Position numbers and translations under genes: made by a program
Shown here: positions 39,051 to 52,789 of the stretch, one piece after another
How the letters are laid out: each line of letters opens with the position of its first letter
How positions within the stretch are numbered: the first letter of the stretch is position 1
The notes under the pieces: generated by a model
The model's database searches: none
The model's input: the letters and a program-made list of their open reading frames with translations, nothing else
What the model was told of the DNA's origin: nothing
Assembly: GCA_019843655.1 (NCBI GenBank)
Contig: JACDQD010000007.1
Coordinates: forward strand, 8,305,600-8,369,599
Length of the DNA: 64,000 bases
Source of the DNA: Lethocerus indicus
Lineage: Eukaryota; Arthropoda; Insecta; Hemiptera; Belostomatidae
Direction of reading: 5' to 3'

Positions 39051-41090
39051 TGAAAACTGTATGACCTAAGGAGATATAACCTAAATTGGTAATATAAAAG
39101 TGGTTATTAAAACAAGGGTAAACAAAGATGTAGACGATATTTTCAACATTTATGCTTCAAAATGTTGTACTTCAAATATGTCCTTCATTACGTAATAATA
39201 CATTTCGGAATGTTTGTTTTAAATTCGGTAGCTACCAATATAAAGACCACAGTATACAAAGTATACACGTATTTTTGGCGAAATATTTAACAAATTTTAG
39301 GAAAGCTAATTATTCAATTTTCTGGCAGAAACGTACTCAGGAACTTGATATCCCAAAATTAGGCCAGTGGGTACTTGGAGAAGGTAATATAAGATATTAG
39401 GATATACTAATTTTTTTTCTTTTGAAAGGTGCTGATGTTTTTTTAATAATAATTATTTTTTTCGAGAGTTAACGTAAATTATCTATAGTTGACTCGTCAT
39501 ACTCCTACTATCAGAAAAGGTTGTTTCGCTTCAAATTAAAATGTGTTATTACACTGGGGCGTATTTATTATATTCCGAGAAATGTTTCATTTGTTAATAG
39601 TTGGCGTGTAGCTTAGCGTTCGGAAAGGATAAATCATTATCAAGTGTTGTTCGGAACAGAAATGGAGTACTCACCAAATCCCGTTTCAACGAAATTGCTT
39701 CCAAGAATTAATAATTTGTGTATCTCAATTAAAATTAAGTGATCGTTTTGCAGGAATAATTGGAAACATTGTTAATAAACAGTAGAAAGGCCGACTCAGT
39801 TGTTTCGAAATTGAATCGAATATTACAATAAATTCGAATTCGGATCTCTAACTTTCTATACAATTTTGCAAATTATACGGTGGTATGTGCACTGCATTGT
39901 TTTGGTTTTTATTATATATGTCTGGTAACTTTTAATTTCATACAGTATTATCTTTTAATTTAAATAAAGGGCGTAAGCCGTAGTGCGGATATAAAAAGCT
40001 TGTATCCGCCACCATTGTTTGAAGCTGGGTTATTTTTCTCCATCGAAAGATACATTTTCGATGGTACTGATCGATCCCTTTATATAAAAAAGGTCTGTTA
40101 CAAATGAAACGTTGTATAGATGTGTTGCTAAGTGTAATTTTATACCGACTGATGTGTGTAATTCTACACTACATCAGATAACACACACCACTTACTATGA
40201 AAAGCAGTCTGTTCTCGCCTGTGAGCAAAAAGCGGGCGGCGAAAGGCCCGCTGAATCGAATGTTAAAATATTCACCACCCCGGGCTATGATGAGGGTCGG
40301 CTTCCCTTCCATAAGATACATCTAGGCCGTTAACAATCGCTAAACTCTCTTCGAGCAATGGGATAAGCGAAAGCTGAAAATAATTTCTAAATATTGTTCC
40401 AAGTCAAAATAGTTTTTATTACATTGTTTGGCATAGTTGATTATGATAATATGAGACAGTTTAAAACACATTCTCTCATCGGGGGAGTGAACTAATTTAT
40501 TTCTCCTTCATCGTGGGATCATTCTTGCCATTTGTTTCCCCAGCGAATGTTCCTTATTTCCGAGCGAAGCACACCTTATTTCTGTTCGGCCACGTGGAGA
40601 CGTTCGGGAATCGTGGACGGCCGGTGAGAGACCTCGGGCAGGGAAAATGTCAAACCAATAGCCGGATCGTTGGGGAAAACCACTTCTCGCCAATTTCCCT
40701 ATCAGAACGGCAGACAAAAAGTAGAACGAGAAAAAATCTAGTCGATAATACTCAGAACCCGCTAACCGCTCTACATCTAAGTTACACCATTTTAATCGTC
40801 TTCGTGTAAAACTATGTCAAGCTTGTGCGTGATAGGGCAATAGATACTGTTATGAGCCTAACTATGGGAGGTCGGTCATGGTTCTGCTATTATCAATTGT
40901 GTACCTCGTTTTCTTATTGCTTATGTTGGGGAAAACCAGAAGGTTCGCTGCCCTGCGCGAATTTCTGGGCAGCACGGTACTATCAAACGTGAAGGAATGA
41001 GTATATTATTTATTTACGACCGCATAAAATTGTTGAATGCATGGAATTTGAATCTATTACAAAAAATAGAGTAATCCGAATATTATTCGG
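39051..41090. other. Mostly AT-rich non-coding stretch
   Basis: No supported exon. A moderately GC-richer block at 40540-40700 is open on both strands. Confidence 0.55.
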
Positions 41091-41099
41091 GCTTTAATT

Positions 41100-41455
41100 C
41101 TTCTCTTTGCCCGAAGCGAGAAAAGATTTCTTTCGCGAAGACGCCGAATCCGTCCTCGGCAATTCATTCTTCATGGGCGGGCAGCAGGCGGCTGGGGTGG
41201 CCCCGGCCCTAATTCCTCTGGCCCGATGAATAAATGAAGGCCGCCCGAGCGGAAAAATGTCCGGGACTCCCCCTCCCTTTCAAAACGGCCCCGAAGCTCT
41301 GAATATTTCAATGGGGAGCGGCCGGCGCTTGGGAAACTTCTCTCGGGCCTACGGACTGTTCGCGGCAGTTGCGGTTCTCCTCCAGCTCTCTTTAAAACGA
41401 TTGCCAACTTCGGCGATCAGATTTGGCATCTGTGGCCCGGCTGAGTTTGACTAAA
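41100..41455. other. GC-rich island
   Basis: CpG-rich block open in one minus and one plus frame across the same 150 bases, with no domain or splice support. Confidence 0.45.
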
Positions 41456-43080
41456 CGCTACGTCTTTCTCTTATAAAAATCCCGATAACCCGCCATAGTA
41501 CATGAAGCTGAGCCGCATGAAGTTTTAAACCGCATTTGGCTGATAGCAATACAAGTTTTGAGCAATTTCCAAATATTGTCAAAATGAATGAGAAAATATT
41601 ACGCAGTAAAATTTCGTCGAGTCAAGCTTAACGAAACGGCTTCAAGAATTTCAGGAAAAACGTAGCTCAATATTTAGAATTTGAAAATATTAAATTTGGA
41701 AATATTAAAATATTTTACCAAGTCACGGAATATGCTTACGCCTTACTAAGCGAATTCGTGTACAGTCGAATTAATACACCACTATCCGCGTTCGAGGAAG
41801 CAGTAACAAGGAGAATGCGTTATGCTGTTTGAAGATAAGCACTACTCAGTTTCAAGAGGCCTTTTGTGATGGCGGTATATTTGTTTCATTTTGGTGTACG
41901 ATGTTCTTGTTATTGGTTACATAATTGTGAGTATATTGTTGGTTAATACAAGACCGGCGAACCTTGCTATACGCACTCTCTTGTACAAACGCATTTCGTT
42001 CGCTCAGTTGTTTACGAAGCGAAAATTGTTCTCCACCAAGCCCAGTTCTGCTACACGGGTTCTGTTACATAAACAGCATTCGGGGCAAAAGTACAATAAT
42101 ACTGCCAACGAATATTAATATTACTCGATAATAGGGATCACCGAAATTTAATTATGATATATATGTAATCTCGTGTAAAAATTCGGGGAAATAAATATTA
42201 TTGGGATTGGAACTGGAAGAGTGTCAAAATCTAACTGGGACTGGTACGAAGAGATGAACCCAGTCAAAGGGAATACGGCGGAGATAACGACTCGGTAGGA
42301 ACACAGTAGGAGATGATCTGTGTGGTTATTATTTACGAAGCGGAAGGAGGCGGAGGGGACTGTGTCGGAAGAAATGGTAGGGCGTGGGACGCGATATATC
42401 AGTCAAATTATCGGGGCGGGATCCGCTAACAAGGACACACCCCGCCCGCCCACCAATCCCACCGACATTCAGCTAACTACCACGGGCGTCTATTTCCCAT
42501 TATATCATCAGACCCTCTGCCAAGTCACTTCATCCATTCCAAGACATCCTCTCGGCCCATAATGTTGGCTTTGAACAGATGACTTTTATCTCATTAGTAG
42601 GTATTATAACTTGTCTTCAAACGCATTTATATAATTTTGGAGTTAATCAGAGACTATTATAATTGCATATCGCATACGCACACGCACATTCTATTTATAT
42701 TTGCTGTATACATGCTGTAAATATTTACAAATGAACAAGCGTCCTTGAAGAAGATGAATTTTCCGCTCTATTAACATCTGTAATCATCAATTTATTCTTT
42801 CGAGAGAAAATTGTGTCCGAAAAATGCGCTTCTTAAATAACTTGTATCAAACAACCCGAAGTCGGCAACATTTGTCTTGCTCAGTTCCAAATATAAACGT
42901 TGTTACTCATATCGTGCTCCCGTTTTTGATTATTTGAAAATATTGATTCCGACAAATGATGTAACTCAATAATAATGTAAGGTAATGATGTAAGACCGAT
43001 AGGCTTATCTACAAGTAGTCCACTGTAAGATTCTCGGAAATCGGCTCTTTATGATTTTTCAATTAAATCGTGATCCTCGT
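41456..43080. other. AT-rich stretch with a GC patch at 42320-42560
   Basis: The GC patch is open over 80 codons on plus, with no coding character. The word AATGATGTAA recurs at about 42955 and 42982. Confidence 0.5.
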
Positions 43081-43830
43081 TACCGTCGGGGATCGATATT
43101 TTCCGGCGATACGTTATCTCCTGATAAGTGGATTGAGGTTTTTCCGAGATCTTGAAAGTTTTCTCCCACCGTCAGAAGACAACCCGAACGCCACCATCCA
43201 GTATCGGAAAAGGCAGAGAAATCAACGGTAGGAATGAGCCAACGATGGAGTGAAATGAATTAATTCAGAAGTTATGGTCAGGACATGACGCCAATAACTA
43301 AAACTAAAACTGGACTGAAAAAAGAAGAAACTGACGACTACGCTGCCGTCACCTATCTCGAGATGATTTAGAGCCGGACAGTCAAATAACTCCTGAAATA
43401 GGATCATACTATCGGATGGAGGGCTCGTTTCTCCACAAAACAAACCGCGAGGCAGTGAATTTCGCGCGGGTCATGGAACAGAAAATAAAAACCCGGCCCC
43501 GGGTTATTGCGCCCGAGAACGAGATTACGCTGTTTGTTCGATAGTTGTATAACGGCGGCTGATGGAGATACGAATTTGTCTTATATTTCTGCGACCTTAT
43601 CCTCCTCCTCCACCCGCCCGGTTCTGATATCTGTTACTATCGCGCGGCGCTAGCTGGGAAGGGGACGCCCGCTCTAGTTTCACCGGCTCGGAAAGATAAA
43701 AGCCGGGAGGCGCGACCCGTCAACTCGTTCCGACCATATCTCCGGGCAATATATTTAATCCTCAAAATCGCCGACTCTTTAACCTCCCAACGGGACCAAT
43801 TGCCCTCATGTGGACCCACTTCTACTATAC
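43081..43830. other. Moderately GC-rich region, strongest at 43480-43800
   Basis: CpG-containing block with GGCCCCGGG and CGCGCGG-type words. No supported exon. Confidence 0.4.
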
Positions 43831-45350
43831 TCGAGTTTTATTAATAATTTTATTGACCACTGACATCTGAGTTTCCATATCATCGAGGATGTCGATGATA
43901 TCACCGGCTAAATGTATATAATCCGCAATAGAGCCGACTCTTTCCCTGCGATATAAATTGTCTTCGAAGAACTCAATCGCCAGTTTTCCCTGTTGTCGTT
44001 ATCCACCGCGAAAATCTATAGTCAGATTCAGTACGATACGATACAACAAATAATGAAAATAACAACGATCGGGATCTTACTATAAGTCTATCATGTCTAG
44101 TATCTAGTAAGAATAGTGGTAATAAAAGTGTGCCTCCTTATTCATAGGTATATTATAGATATATAAAAATTTCCTAAATAAAAATAACAATACAAATTTG
44201 GGGGCACTCCCGGCTTCCAAATTGGCCATCACATATTACGTTTCTCCATATATTGCTTTTAATTCCCTGAATACTATTAAAAAAGGAACTGAAAATATTA
44301 TCAACTTGGGGTTATTGTTTCCTTGAGTTATTTATTATCCTAATATATCTAATTGAAATTCCGTTTGGGCGTTAACTAATGACAATTTATAATGTCGCCA
44401 TATATTATTGTTTGCAATACTGATTCATTTGGGCCAATAAACCCATTTTATTCAAGAATTAATAAAGCTCGCACGCATTAATAAAACGCACGCGGAAATT
44501 AAATAAACGGATTAACCGAAAAAAATTACAAACAGAAATAGGCTTTACATTTCATTGCCGGTTCCGGTCCGCTTTCGCTTGTTTATTTACATTACAAATG
44601 GCCCCCATTCAAAATTCGATCATTAGAGCGTAATATTTGGGCGCTAGTATGTTTTGATTGAAGCCGCTTGTCTGAGAAGTTGCGAAACGCCCCCAGGGGG
44701 GGGGGTGACTTAAGAAAAGAAACTGTTAACTTGGGATTGAATAAAACAAAGTTGTTGCAGGGCGAGTTGGGCGGGATCAAAGGGAAGTCCCCCGACCCCA
44801 ACTCCCTAACTCCATCCGCTCGGGGTCTTCTTCCCTTTTAACGCCACACGGCCCTCTTTTTTGACTCGAACTATGTTCAATCTCGGCACCGAAAGAGAAA
44901 ACAGGGCCGGGGGTCGGGTGGAAGGGAGACAGAACAAAAAAGAAGGCTAAGAGGAGAGGTGAAAATCAATTGTTTGCCAACAACAGACTTTTTTTTGAGT
45001 GGCCCAGTGTCAAAGCCCGAAGGGAAGAAAAGAAACTCCAACTAGTTCTGACTGAACTGAGGGGGACAGTTTGATTTCAACCTCAAAGAAATTACAATCG
45101 GCCTCTTTTTTATTCCAAATCCGAATTCAGTTTCTGGTCATTTGAAGAAGACAAATTCACTTTCAACCGTTTTGTCTCTGTTGGGAGGGAATCGGAAATA
45201 TAAATAAAGATGTAGCATATCTACTATATGCCTTTCTGTGTGACTTGCGTTTCTTAGATACGCCTTTAACATCGTATATATGTTATTAAATCTGAAATTG
45301 AATTTGTCAAAAATGATTAATTGAAATAATTGGATATCTGGTGCGATTCT
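43831..45350. other. AT-rich stretch, then purine-rich patch
   Basis: Contains the hairpin at 43877-43901, a G run of 10 near 44697-44706, and a G/A-rich block at 44880-45020. No exon was seen. Confidence 0.5.
43877..43901. repeat. Perfect 10-bp stem hairpin, 5-nt loop
   Basis: ATATCATCGA at 43877-43886 pairs exactly with TCGATGATAT at 43892-43901. Confidence 0.9.
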
Positions 45351-45594
45351 TCCTCTGAATCTGAACTCCTGAAAGGTATAAGAACGCGGAACGCGGCCTC
45401 CGATCGGGCTCAGGAATCCGTCATTCCAGGGAGTGGGGAAAACCGATCTCGTGTTTTAGCCCGTAACGGGTAGTGGCCTGGATGAGGGTTGCGGGTCTGT
45501 TATGAGAAGGTATTAATCAGAGCGATATAGGTCCACGTGACAAATGTGCCGTATTAATTGAATGCTGGAAGAGACAGACTACTCCCTCTATCGG

Positions 45595-45642
45595 GGGCGA
45601 GAGAGAGAGGGAGAGAGAGAGGACGACAGGGAGTGAGAAGGG
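45595..45642. repeat. GA-rich tract
   Basis: GAGAGAGAGAGGGAGAGAGAGAGGA-type purine run interrupted by single C/T bases. The pyrimidine strand supplies the end of a 135-codon minus frame (45554-45961), which is hydrophobic by composition and not called a gene. Confidence 0.85.
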
Positions 45643-47960
45643 GCAAGGAAATAAATGCCAGTAAATAAATCATGGGTCCCTTCTCCCGTATCAGAAGAGT
45701 CCAGCCTTCGCTAAAGATGGTTATTAATCCGAGGCTCAAAACCTCCCGAAATGTGATGCTCAATAGGCAAGAAACACAGAGTAATTTAATTGATGGTAAT
45801 GCGAGATGCGTTTTCGGATAACTTAAATTTTTTAACATATAATTTGTTTTCACAAAAATAGGGCATCCAACAATAAGCAACACATAGCATATGAAGTTTG
45901 TCCCAAGCATAAGATTATCAGAAATCAATATACAGGTGAATGAGAAACAATGGGAGCACATTAAATGACGATAACGATTTAGTTATCTTAGTTCAATTTC
46001 TTTGGTTTTATTTTACACTTCTAAATTTGTCAAATATATACATCGGCATTATTATTTTTAACTAAAGTTTATGGTACAGTTTTCTACATTTACGGTATTA
46101 AAAGCTCAGATTACATAAATATTGAGAAAGCAGTCCGACATTTTGATGTAGACTGAATTTTAGAGAAGAGGGGGAATTTTGATTAATTTTCGGGAAGACC
46201 CCGGTTCCATTTTAAAATATTCCGTGAAGTATTTTTCTCTTGGGGAATTAAGAAACCTTGTTTTAGTAATCGTCTCCCCGTCGTCCATTAGCAATGTTTG
46301 TTCGCCAATTAACTGGAAAATACTTTCCCTGAGGAGCGAATTAAAGCCTGTGTCGAGGTCTCATTCACATCACTGTCTCCTCTTCGTTGTCGCTTAATTA
46401 ATTTTTTAAGAGCGATTAATTAGAGGAAAATATTACAGAATTTCCAACTGGTCTCGAATGTCCCGACTGGTAGGAATAAAGTCAATCGAAACCTTAAACA
46501 TGTAAAATGATAATCAATTCTAATGAATGGGATCCCGGGCTGGGCCCAATTTAAATGTATTATATTACCGCCCCGTTTAAAAGCGCAACTTTCGACAAAA
46601 GCTCTTGCAGAGTGAACTTGTGCATTAAACCGACAACTCGAACAACTCGAAACTGGCAACAACTTTTACTTGCAAACAATTCTGGACCCCATTTCACAAC
46701 GCGATATGATTGTTTCCCAGTTCAGTTCTCGCCGAAGCCAAACAACGAACGGTTTTGGAGTGGCTTCATTTTCGAGCTCGACTGGAATCATTTTTATTTC
46801 TGATTTTAATTGGACAAATAAACGAATCCAGTACATTTCTAATTAAAATTTTTAATTCTAAAATTTTCTTTTCAGTCGACATTTCTCACAGTAAATATAT
46901 TCGGTCGAGATATTTCAGTTTTGATTGCATTATAGCATATCATTGAAATATACCAAATACGTACGTGTTTTTTGTGTGAGGGTCAAATTATTTTGTATAC
47001 AGTATATTTATCATTACATATTTATCATGTTGGAAACGTTAAGAGAAAACACTAGACATTCTAGATAATTCTAGAATTATCTATCTGTTTCACTTAATAG
47101 ATAAGTGTGTAATCGGAAACAGAAACCCAGATTTACATTGTTTTCATTGTTTTTTATATCAATAAAAATATAAGGAATATTTTCTTGCATTGTACATGAT
47201 AGGAATTAACATCTGGTCACGTTTGTGTCCAAAATGATAGGGACATTAAAAAAAATGGATTGGATTAAATGCTAATCGCCGAATTATCAGTTTGGAAACC
47301 TTGTGACCTAAATGGTATCGACGTATGCCTCTTTCAGTCTTGAATATTTATTTCCTAATTAACGCCAGAGCTGTTTTCGTCCATAGCGATTAATCGAATG
47401 CTATCGACCCACTTCCGAAGTATCATAAGAAGCCCATTGTTCCTGCAGTTTCACCGTTGAAATCTCCATGGATGTCGGCCACCGCATGTTTCATGAAAAG
47501 CCGGAGATAAATCACCAGTTTTCGGGCGAGTTCAGACCGTGAAAAGGGCCAGATGAACGGATGAGAGAGCACCGGTTCAATCGCAGTGATCCGTTCCCAT
47601 TTCCCAACGAATTCCCTGATGCGTTACGTTTTTTTTTCTCGAGGACGACTTTGTCCGAGTACGACAAATACTTGTGTGACAAAAAAAGTGTTAGAATTTT
47701 ATTTCAGTAAATTTACGGGGAGGTAAAAAATCGGAAACTGCGAGGAATTTTAAATGTCTACGGGCCCCAGATTTAGGAAGCAAGAGAAAAAACGCAGATC
47801 GTATGATAATCTTTCTTTTTACCATTCCTTTGTTATCTTATTCTAGATTCTTACGATTAACGCGTATAAGCAAGACAAAGGAAATAGCGAACGTAAGATT
47901 TTTTGAATTCAATATTTTATTAATTTCATATATTACTCACCTAACTGAATCTAACAGTTG
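45643..47960. other. AT-rich non-coding stretch
   Basis: Holds the 22-bp palindrome at 47062-47083 and GC-richer patches at 46180-46380 and 47390-47640. No exon was seen. Confidence 0.55.
47062..47083. repeat. Perfect 22-bp palindrome
   Basis: Each half reads TAGATAATTCT or its exact complement, centred on TCTAGA. A small hairpin CACTTA...TAAGTG follows at about 47091-47107. Confidence 0.95.
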
Positions 47961-47989
47961 GGAATTCTTAGCTCATCCTAGACCTAGCA

Positions 47990-48535
47990 TCAATCGTCAT
48001 CAACCGTTGGTTACAATTGGATCCCGGATTTCGAAAGCATTTTAGAGCTGCGGGGACAATATTTTTCGCTATCCCACGAGGCGTTTTGGGGAGGGGGCCA
48101 GGGCTGACCGGGAGAGGTTGTTTGACTATCGGTGTACCCCCCCCTATCGCTATCGACGCGCCGATATTGGAAGCGCCGCCTCCCCGCCCGGGTGTCGAGT
48201 GGTCTTTCCCCATTCAGAAGAGAAAATGATGAACCCAGCACTACCTCGGCGCCTCGAGGACACTTGGCCGCTTTATCTGGGACGCGCGGTACGGAAGGTG
48301 ATGACGGGGAGGGGGCGTCGACGACGAAAAAAAAACATCTTGTGTATTCACGATGTCCGTCTGTCGCACCCCCGAGAAGAATTATCTCGAGGGCCTCGAC
48401 TTGAATTTACTAGCCGGGTTTTTAGCGAGCTAAGGAGCCGTCGTATTCTTCCTCCCAGTGAAAGTGGGCTCTCGCCGGCCCCCTTAGAATTTGCAGAGAT
48501 AAAGGAAATTAACGTCCGCAGTGAAGAGTGAAAGT
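47990..48535. other. GC-rich island, open on both strands
   Basis: Strong CpG-rich island. Plus frames of 137 and 90 codons (48118-48531, 48132-48404) overlap minus frames of 81 and 76 codons. No domain was recognised, and the simultaneous openness argues for composition. Confidence 0.5.
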
Positions 48536-50640
48536 GATTGTGTAGAACTCTCAACGGAATCGATAATTTCCGCAGAAGTTATTAATAGGCCTTTTGAACG
48601 TATAGATTGCGATATCAACCATAAATTATGAGACCATACTTTACATTCGAGTAATAATAAATTTTTCGCAAATTAGCTGCTCCATTTATAGCTGTTGTAC
48701 AGAGTAATTCGTGACAAGTGGATAGGGGATAAAAATGTTATCACAAAGCTCAGAGGATGCAGAGAATAATCGTACTTACATTAAGTGATAACAGCATGAT
48801 ATATCTTCAACCGACACTAAGCCGTATATATAGTTTCAATATAACTATTGCGTAATAACCGACAAATGAGTGTTAAAAAACAAAATACCCATAGCTGGGT
48901 AGTATTGATGAGCGTAATTTAGGTTCTTCTTCATATTCTGTTTGTGACAAACTTATTTTAATTTCGAGCATATGAGATGTATCGCTGGCGGATGCAAAAA
49001 ATTAAACTTTCCGTTCGCTTCGAAATTTTAAACAGTAAAAGATAACAGGGTAGTAACTTTTCTGCGAACAAAAACTAGATAAATTACCAAGTCACAGTGG
49101 CACAATTGATATTCCCTGTTGATAAACGCCCGGACAATGCCCACATTGTAGGTAACGACAGCGTTCCATTGTTCGGGCCAAGTTAAAGCCTTATCAGGGG
49201 GGCGGAGCTTGTAATGGGGAGCTTATACGGTCAACACCTTTATCTAATCTATGTACGTTCGGTTAAATCTCTCATTGGGGGCATAGAGAGAGAGAGAGAG
49301 AGAGTGTGGGAGAGAACCGAGATCCACGATTTAACGTGAGTCCTAACCAGAACTATTCGGCTTTATCTGCGCGTATTTCCGGATTGGTTTAATCCAGCTG
49401 TTAAATCTGTTTATGGAAGCACACCTTTCTGTTTCCAGGAATCGCTGGCGTCATCTCGTTCAGATATTTCAATATAAATTACTAGCTGTAGTTCGAACAA
49501 TCAGATTATTCAATTCGAGGTGCAAAGCAAATATGAAATACTTTATACTTTAGTATTTATATATTTAATTAGCTCGAGGGAATTTACGCTAATTTCATGA
49601 AATAAAGTAAGAATAAATCATTTCTGAGGTACCAAAAATCACTCCCACCAATTCTCCTTGGCCTTCAATTGTTGAAACCTATGGCACTGGGAAAAGCCTA
49701 GATTAATAAAAAAAATTTAATTAATGAGAAACCATCTTTTGTTGAGTATTATCAAAATAGATACACTGTAATTTATGCCCCGTATTTAACCGTTAATACA
49801 ACTGGGTTTAACAGATAATCGCCTCCGATTTGAAGGGGTACAAGAAAGTATCATCTCAGAAAATTAACCCCGTTCTCCTTTAGTACCTTTTAATAATTCA
49901 CATCGGGGTTTAAAAAACAGTTTCAACTTCCGGAATTAAAGCCGAACGACCTAGCCCTTGAAAAGTTTAATTTCAGTTGGCTCAGGTGTTTAATCGAGCG
50001 CGTCTAAGCCACAGGGCGTGCCACATTCTAATCCTGGGGTATATTTCGCTGGCCTTCCAGTCCCGGCCCAAAATAAACCGAGCTTCTGGAATGAATTCAG
50101 CGGCAAAGTCAGTCCGCGTAAGAAAATTAAAGTGACCGATATATATCTTATACTGACTAGAACTTGCAAACGGCAAATTACGGTGTCGTACTGTAAGGTG
50201 AGACCTGATGATATTTCCTTTAGTATTTAAGTGCTTAATTTACAATTATTAGTACAAAGGATAACTGGAGTCAGAATCGCCGAACCTTTCAGGACGCGAA
50301 ACACAGATCGGGATACAAATTGGAGGCGATGAAGGGTACATTGAGTAGGAATTATTGTATGATTATAAGGACATCCGAAGGACATATTTATTGGGTTATG
50401 AATTGATTATCTCATTATAATGATGTGGCATTACTATAGATTTCCTGGTGCTTTCTTGCACCTAGATAATGAAGAGAAAAGATTGATGTAGATGAAAGAG
50501 AACATAGCGTGAGGATACTTCTAACATGACTCCTATGCATTAATTCGGGTTAATTGCCAACCAGAAAAATGTCGTCGCTATTGTCTTTTGTCCGATGAGA
50601 TATTATTGACGTATACACAAAGCGATTCGCGCAACGTTCG
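48536..50640. other. AT-rich non-coding stretch
   Basis: Includes a (GA)n run at 49284-49304 and a GC-richer patch at 49980-50130. No supported exon. Confidence 0.55.
49284..49304. repeat. (GA)n microsatellite
   Basis: About ten uninterrupted AG units. Confidence 0.95.
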
Positions 50641-50689
50641 GTAGCTCAGTTACTCCGTTAATTTCGGCGACTCCGTAATTCGCTCGACG

Positions 50690-51135
50690 CTGCAAAAGGT
50701 TACCTGGTTGGCGGGCCGGAATTTGCCGAAATATGGGCCGGGACCGGCCGATAAATTAAACTCCTTAATTGCACAATATAATTACCGGAGATGGTGGCGG
50801 CGGAGGTATTGGTGGAGGGGCGGGGGGAGGGTGCATCATAATTTACAAGAGATACAGAGGGACGGGCCCAGACGCCCCCGCCCGCGGCTTAATAATAGTT
50901 CACGGAATCGATTTAATACGTTTTAGCGCTGGTGGTGGCCCCATTTGTTCGGAGGCCGAGGTGGGGTATAGGGCCCATCTAAGCTTCTTATCTGTTTCCC
51001 ACCTGACTGGGCACGCGTTTTTCCCCGCTTAATATCTTGGCGATACTCTAAACAAAAGTCCGCCCGCAGCCCGGCTATCTGCTGACCGGATGCCTTCCTA
51101 TCCGATAACTGAGGATTTGTCCGGTCGTGCATGTC
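50690..51135. other. GC-rich island with GG-rich triplet run
   Basis: Contains a GGN-rich run at about 50787-50832 that reads as poly-glycine in one plus frame, and CpG-rich flanks. Open on both strands; no splice-bounded exon is convincing. Confidence 0.45.
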
Positions 51136-51995
51136 GTGTCAGCGGATTCGGAGGATAATAGATCGGCTGATAATCGTAACAAGGAAATCTTCTTTCAGTA
51201 CACTCTCCTTCGACTAGATCGATGCTTTATGGTCTGATGAATGCGCTACCGGATATAGAGAGTGAACGGAAATAGATTTAGGATTTTTCCTAAGGGTACT
51301 TTTTACTCGTAATAAACGTTACTTTAACTTACCAGAATAGGGATAAATCTAATGACCAGCTCATACTCTTAATTATTTTGGGACAGTTATTGTTAAAACT
51401 CAGTCAAAATGACCTCCTTACTCTTGCCCACGACGATTATTTTAATTTAATTTCAATTGGCTGATATTAGTTAAATATTAGATATCATTGTTATCATGTA
51501 AATTTTTTTTATTTTCATAGACACTATATTCATACATTGCACATACAAAAAAAGTGGCAGAATGTTAGTTGTACATTTTACACGGAAGTGTATCTTCCGA
51601 AGAAGTATTCTTGAGTAAAATGCCCGCAAGACAAATAGTGACATTACTTAGGACCACGTATGTTCCTGCGCCCCGACTAAAAGGGAAAATGCCCACGAAC
51701 GAAAATTCCCATGCAGTATTCTTTGCATTATTGTTCGCATATCTGTGCTACAGTATTTAAATTCATTTCATTTTACAGCAAGAGTATCTTCTCGGCGACT
51801 ATTCTGCGTTACTGAATACTGGCGATCTTGAATATTTCTCTATTTACGTTGTCAACAAAACCTTTTTAACGAGGATCTCTCAATCCTTAACATGATAAGT
51901 ATAAAAAGTGATTTATACTGTGCCTCATTATATTATTGAAATCACGTAATTCATATTATTGTCGGTTTCTTCTTCTTAAACCACTTTTTTCATCG
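51136..51995. other. AT-rich non-coding stretch
   Basis: Nothing beyond AT-rich sequence is seen. Confidence 0.55.
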
Positions 51996-52349
51996 TCAGT
52001 GATCTTCATTTGGTAGACCATATGGTTGACCACTTTGGTTGAATTTACGGATGGAATTTCGTTTCATTTTATTGAGAATATCTCTCATCTGTTCCATGGA
52101 AGGGTGTATGAGAAAAACCTTCGTCATTCCTCGTCTCAGTCGTGTAGCATTCAGTTGCCTTTGCTTCTCCTTCCATTCGATACCGAACGGGATCGGCTTC
52201 CTTCTGAGAATCCGTGGGGTCGTTAACGAAGCGTTTCTCACAAATTGTTTCCCAATTCGATGACTTCTCGGAGCGCTGTACCATCCCAAGCATATAACTT
52301 CGACTGGGAACGAGCGACACCCTCTTAACTTATATTTTTCAGGCGCCAA
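51996..52349 (-). other. Candidate relic or conserved coding segment (unidentified)
   Basis: About 350 bases stay open in two minus frames (117 codons from a TTG at 52349; 83 codons, ATG at 52320 to 52069) and in two plus frames. The first minus frame is strongly basic (Arg/Lys-rich, with a KMKR and several RR pairs); the second has an ordinary soluble composition rich in Glu, Thr and Asp. The surroundings are AT-rich, so four open frames over this length are less expected than in the GC islands. I recognise no family, and neither frame has a clear acceptor and donor pair. It could be a retrocopy fragment, an exon, or chance. Confidence 0.2.
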
Positions 52350-52780
52350 TTACTTAGGATCATCCCAACTTAATGCTGTTAATTGAAATTGTATTTTTTG
52401 ACCTTTGACGTTAACAAGACTGAGGTTCATTAGTTGATCGGCTTAATAAAAATTACAACTACGATATTTTTTAGTGACCGCTCTGCTGGCGGTCCATTCA
52501 ACTGAAGTGAGTAAATATTGCCAATATAACATTATTTTAAAGAAATGGCATATTTTAAAATAACATCATTACACATACCCCTTATCTAAGAACAAATAGA
52601 GCATATTCGAGGATAACCCCGCTGGGTTTCCCCTTTTTTTTCTATTTTCGTGGTACTTTTAAACAACGTGACCCTATCATAATTTAAATTTATTTTTCAA
52701 ATATAATATTTCTTATTTGGAGAGGATTGGAGTCGTTGGCGTGCGGATATAACTGGAAAATGCAAACGAATAAATAAAAT
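52350..52780. other. AT-rich non-coding stretch
   Basis: Nothing notable is seen apart from a T run near 52633-52640. Confidence 0.6.
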
Positions 52781-52789
52781 AACGCAACA

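Noticed and set aside
45554..45961. 135-codon hydrophobic minus frame that could look like a membrane protein
   Set aside because: Hydrophobic residues come from T-rich sequence and the tail from the GA repeat; no splice sites or family signature.
48118..48531. 137-codon plus frame
   Set aside because: Arg/Pro-rich translation of a GC island; overlaps minus frames of similar length.
50640..50695. GGTAGCTCAG word like the 5' part of a tRNA
   Set aside because: No T-arm (GGTTCGA-type B box) at the right distance and no cloverleaf pairing.
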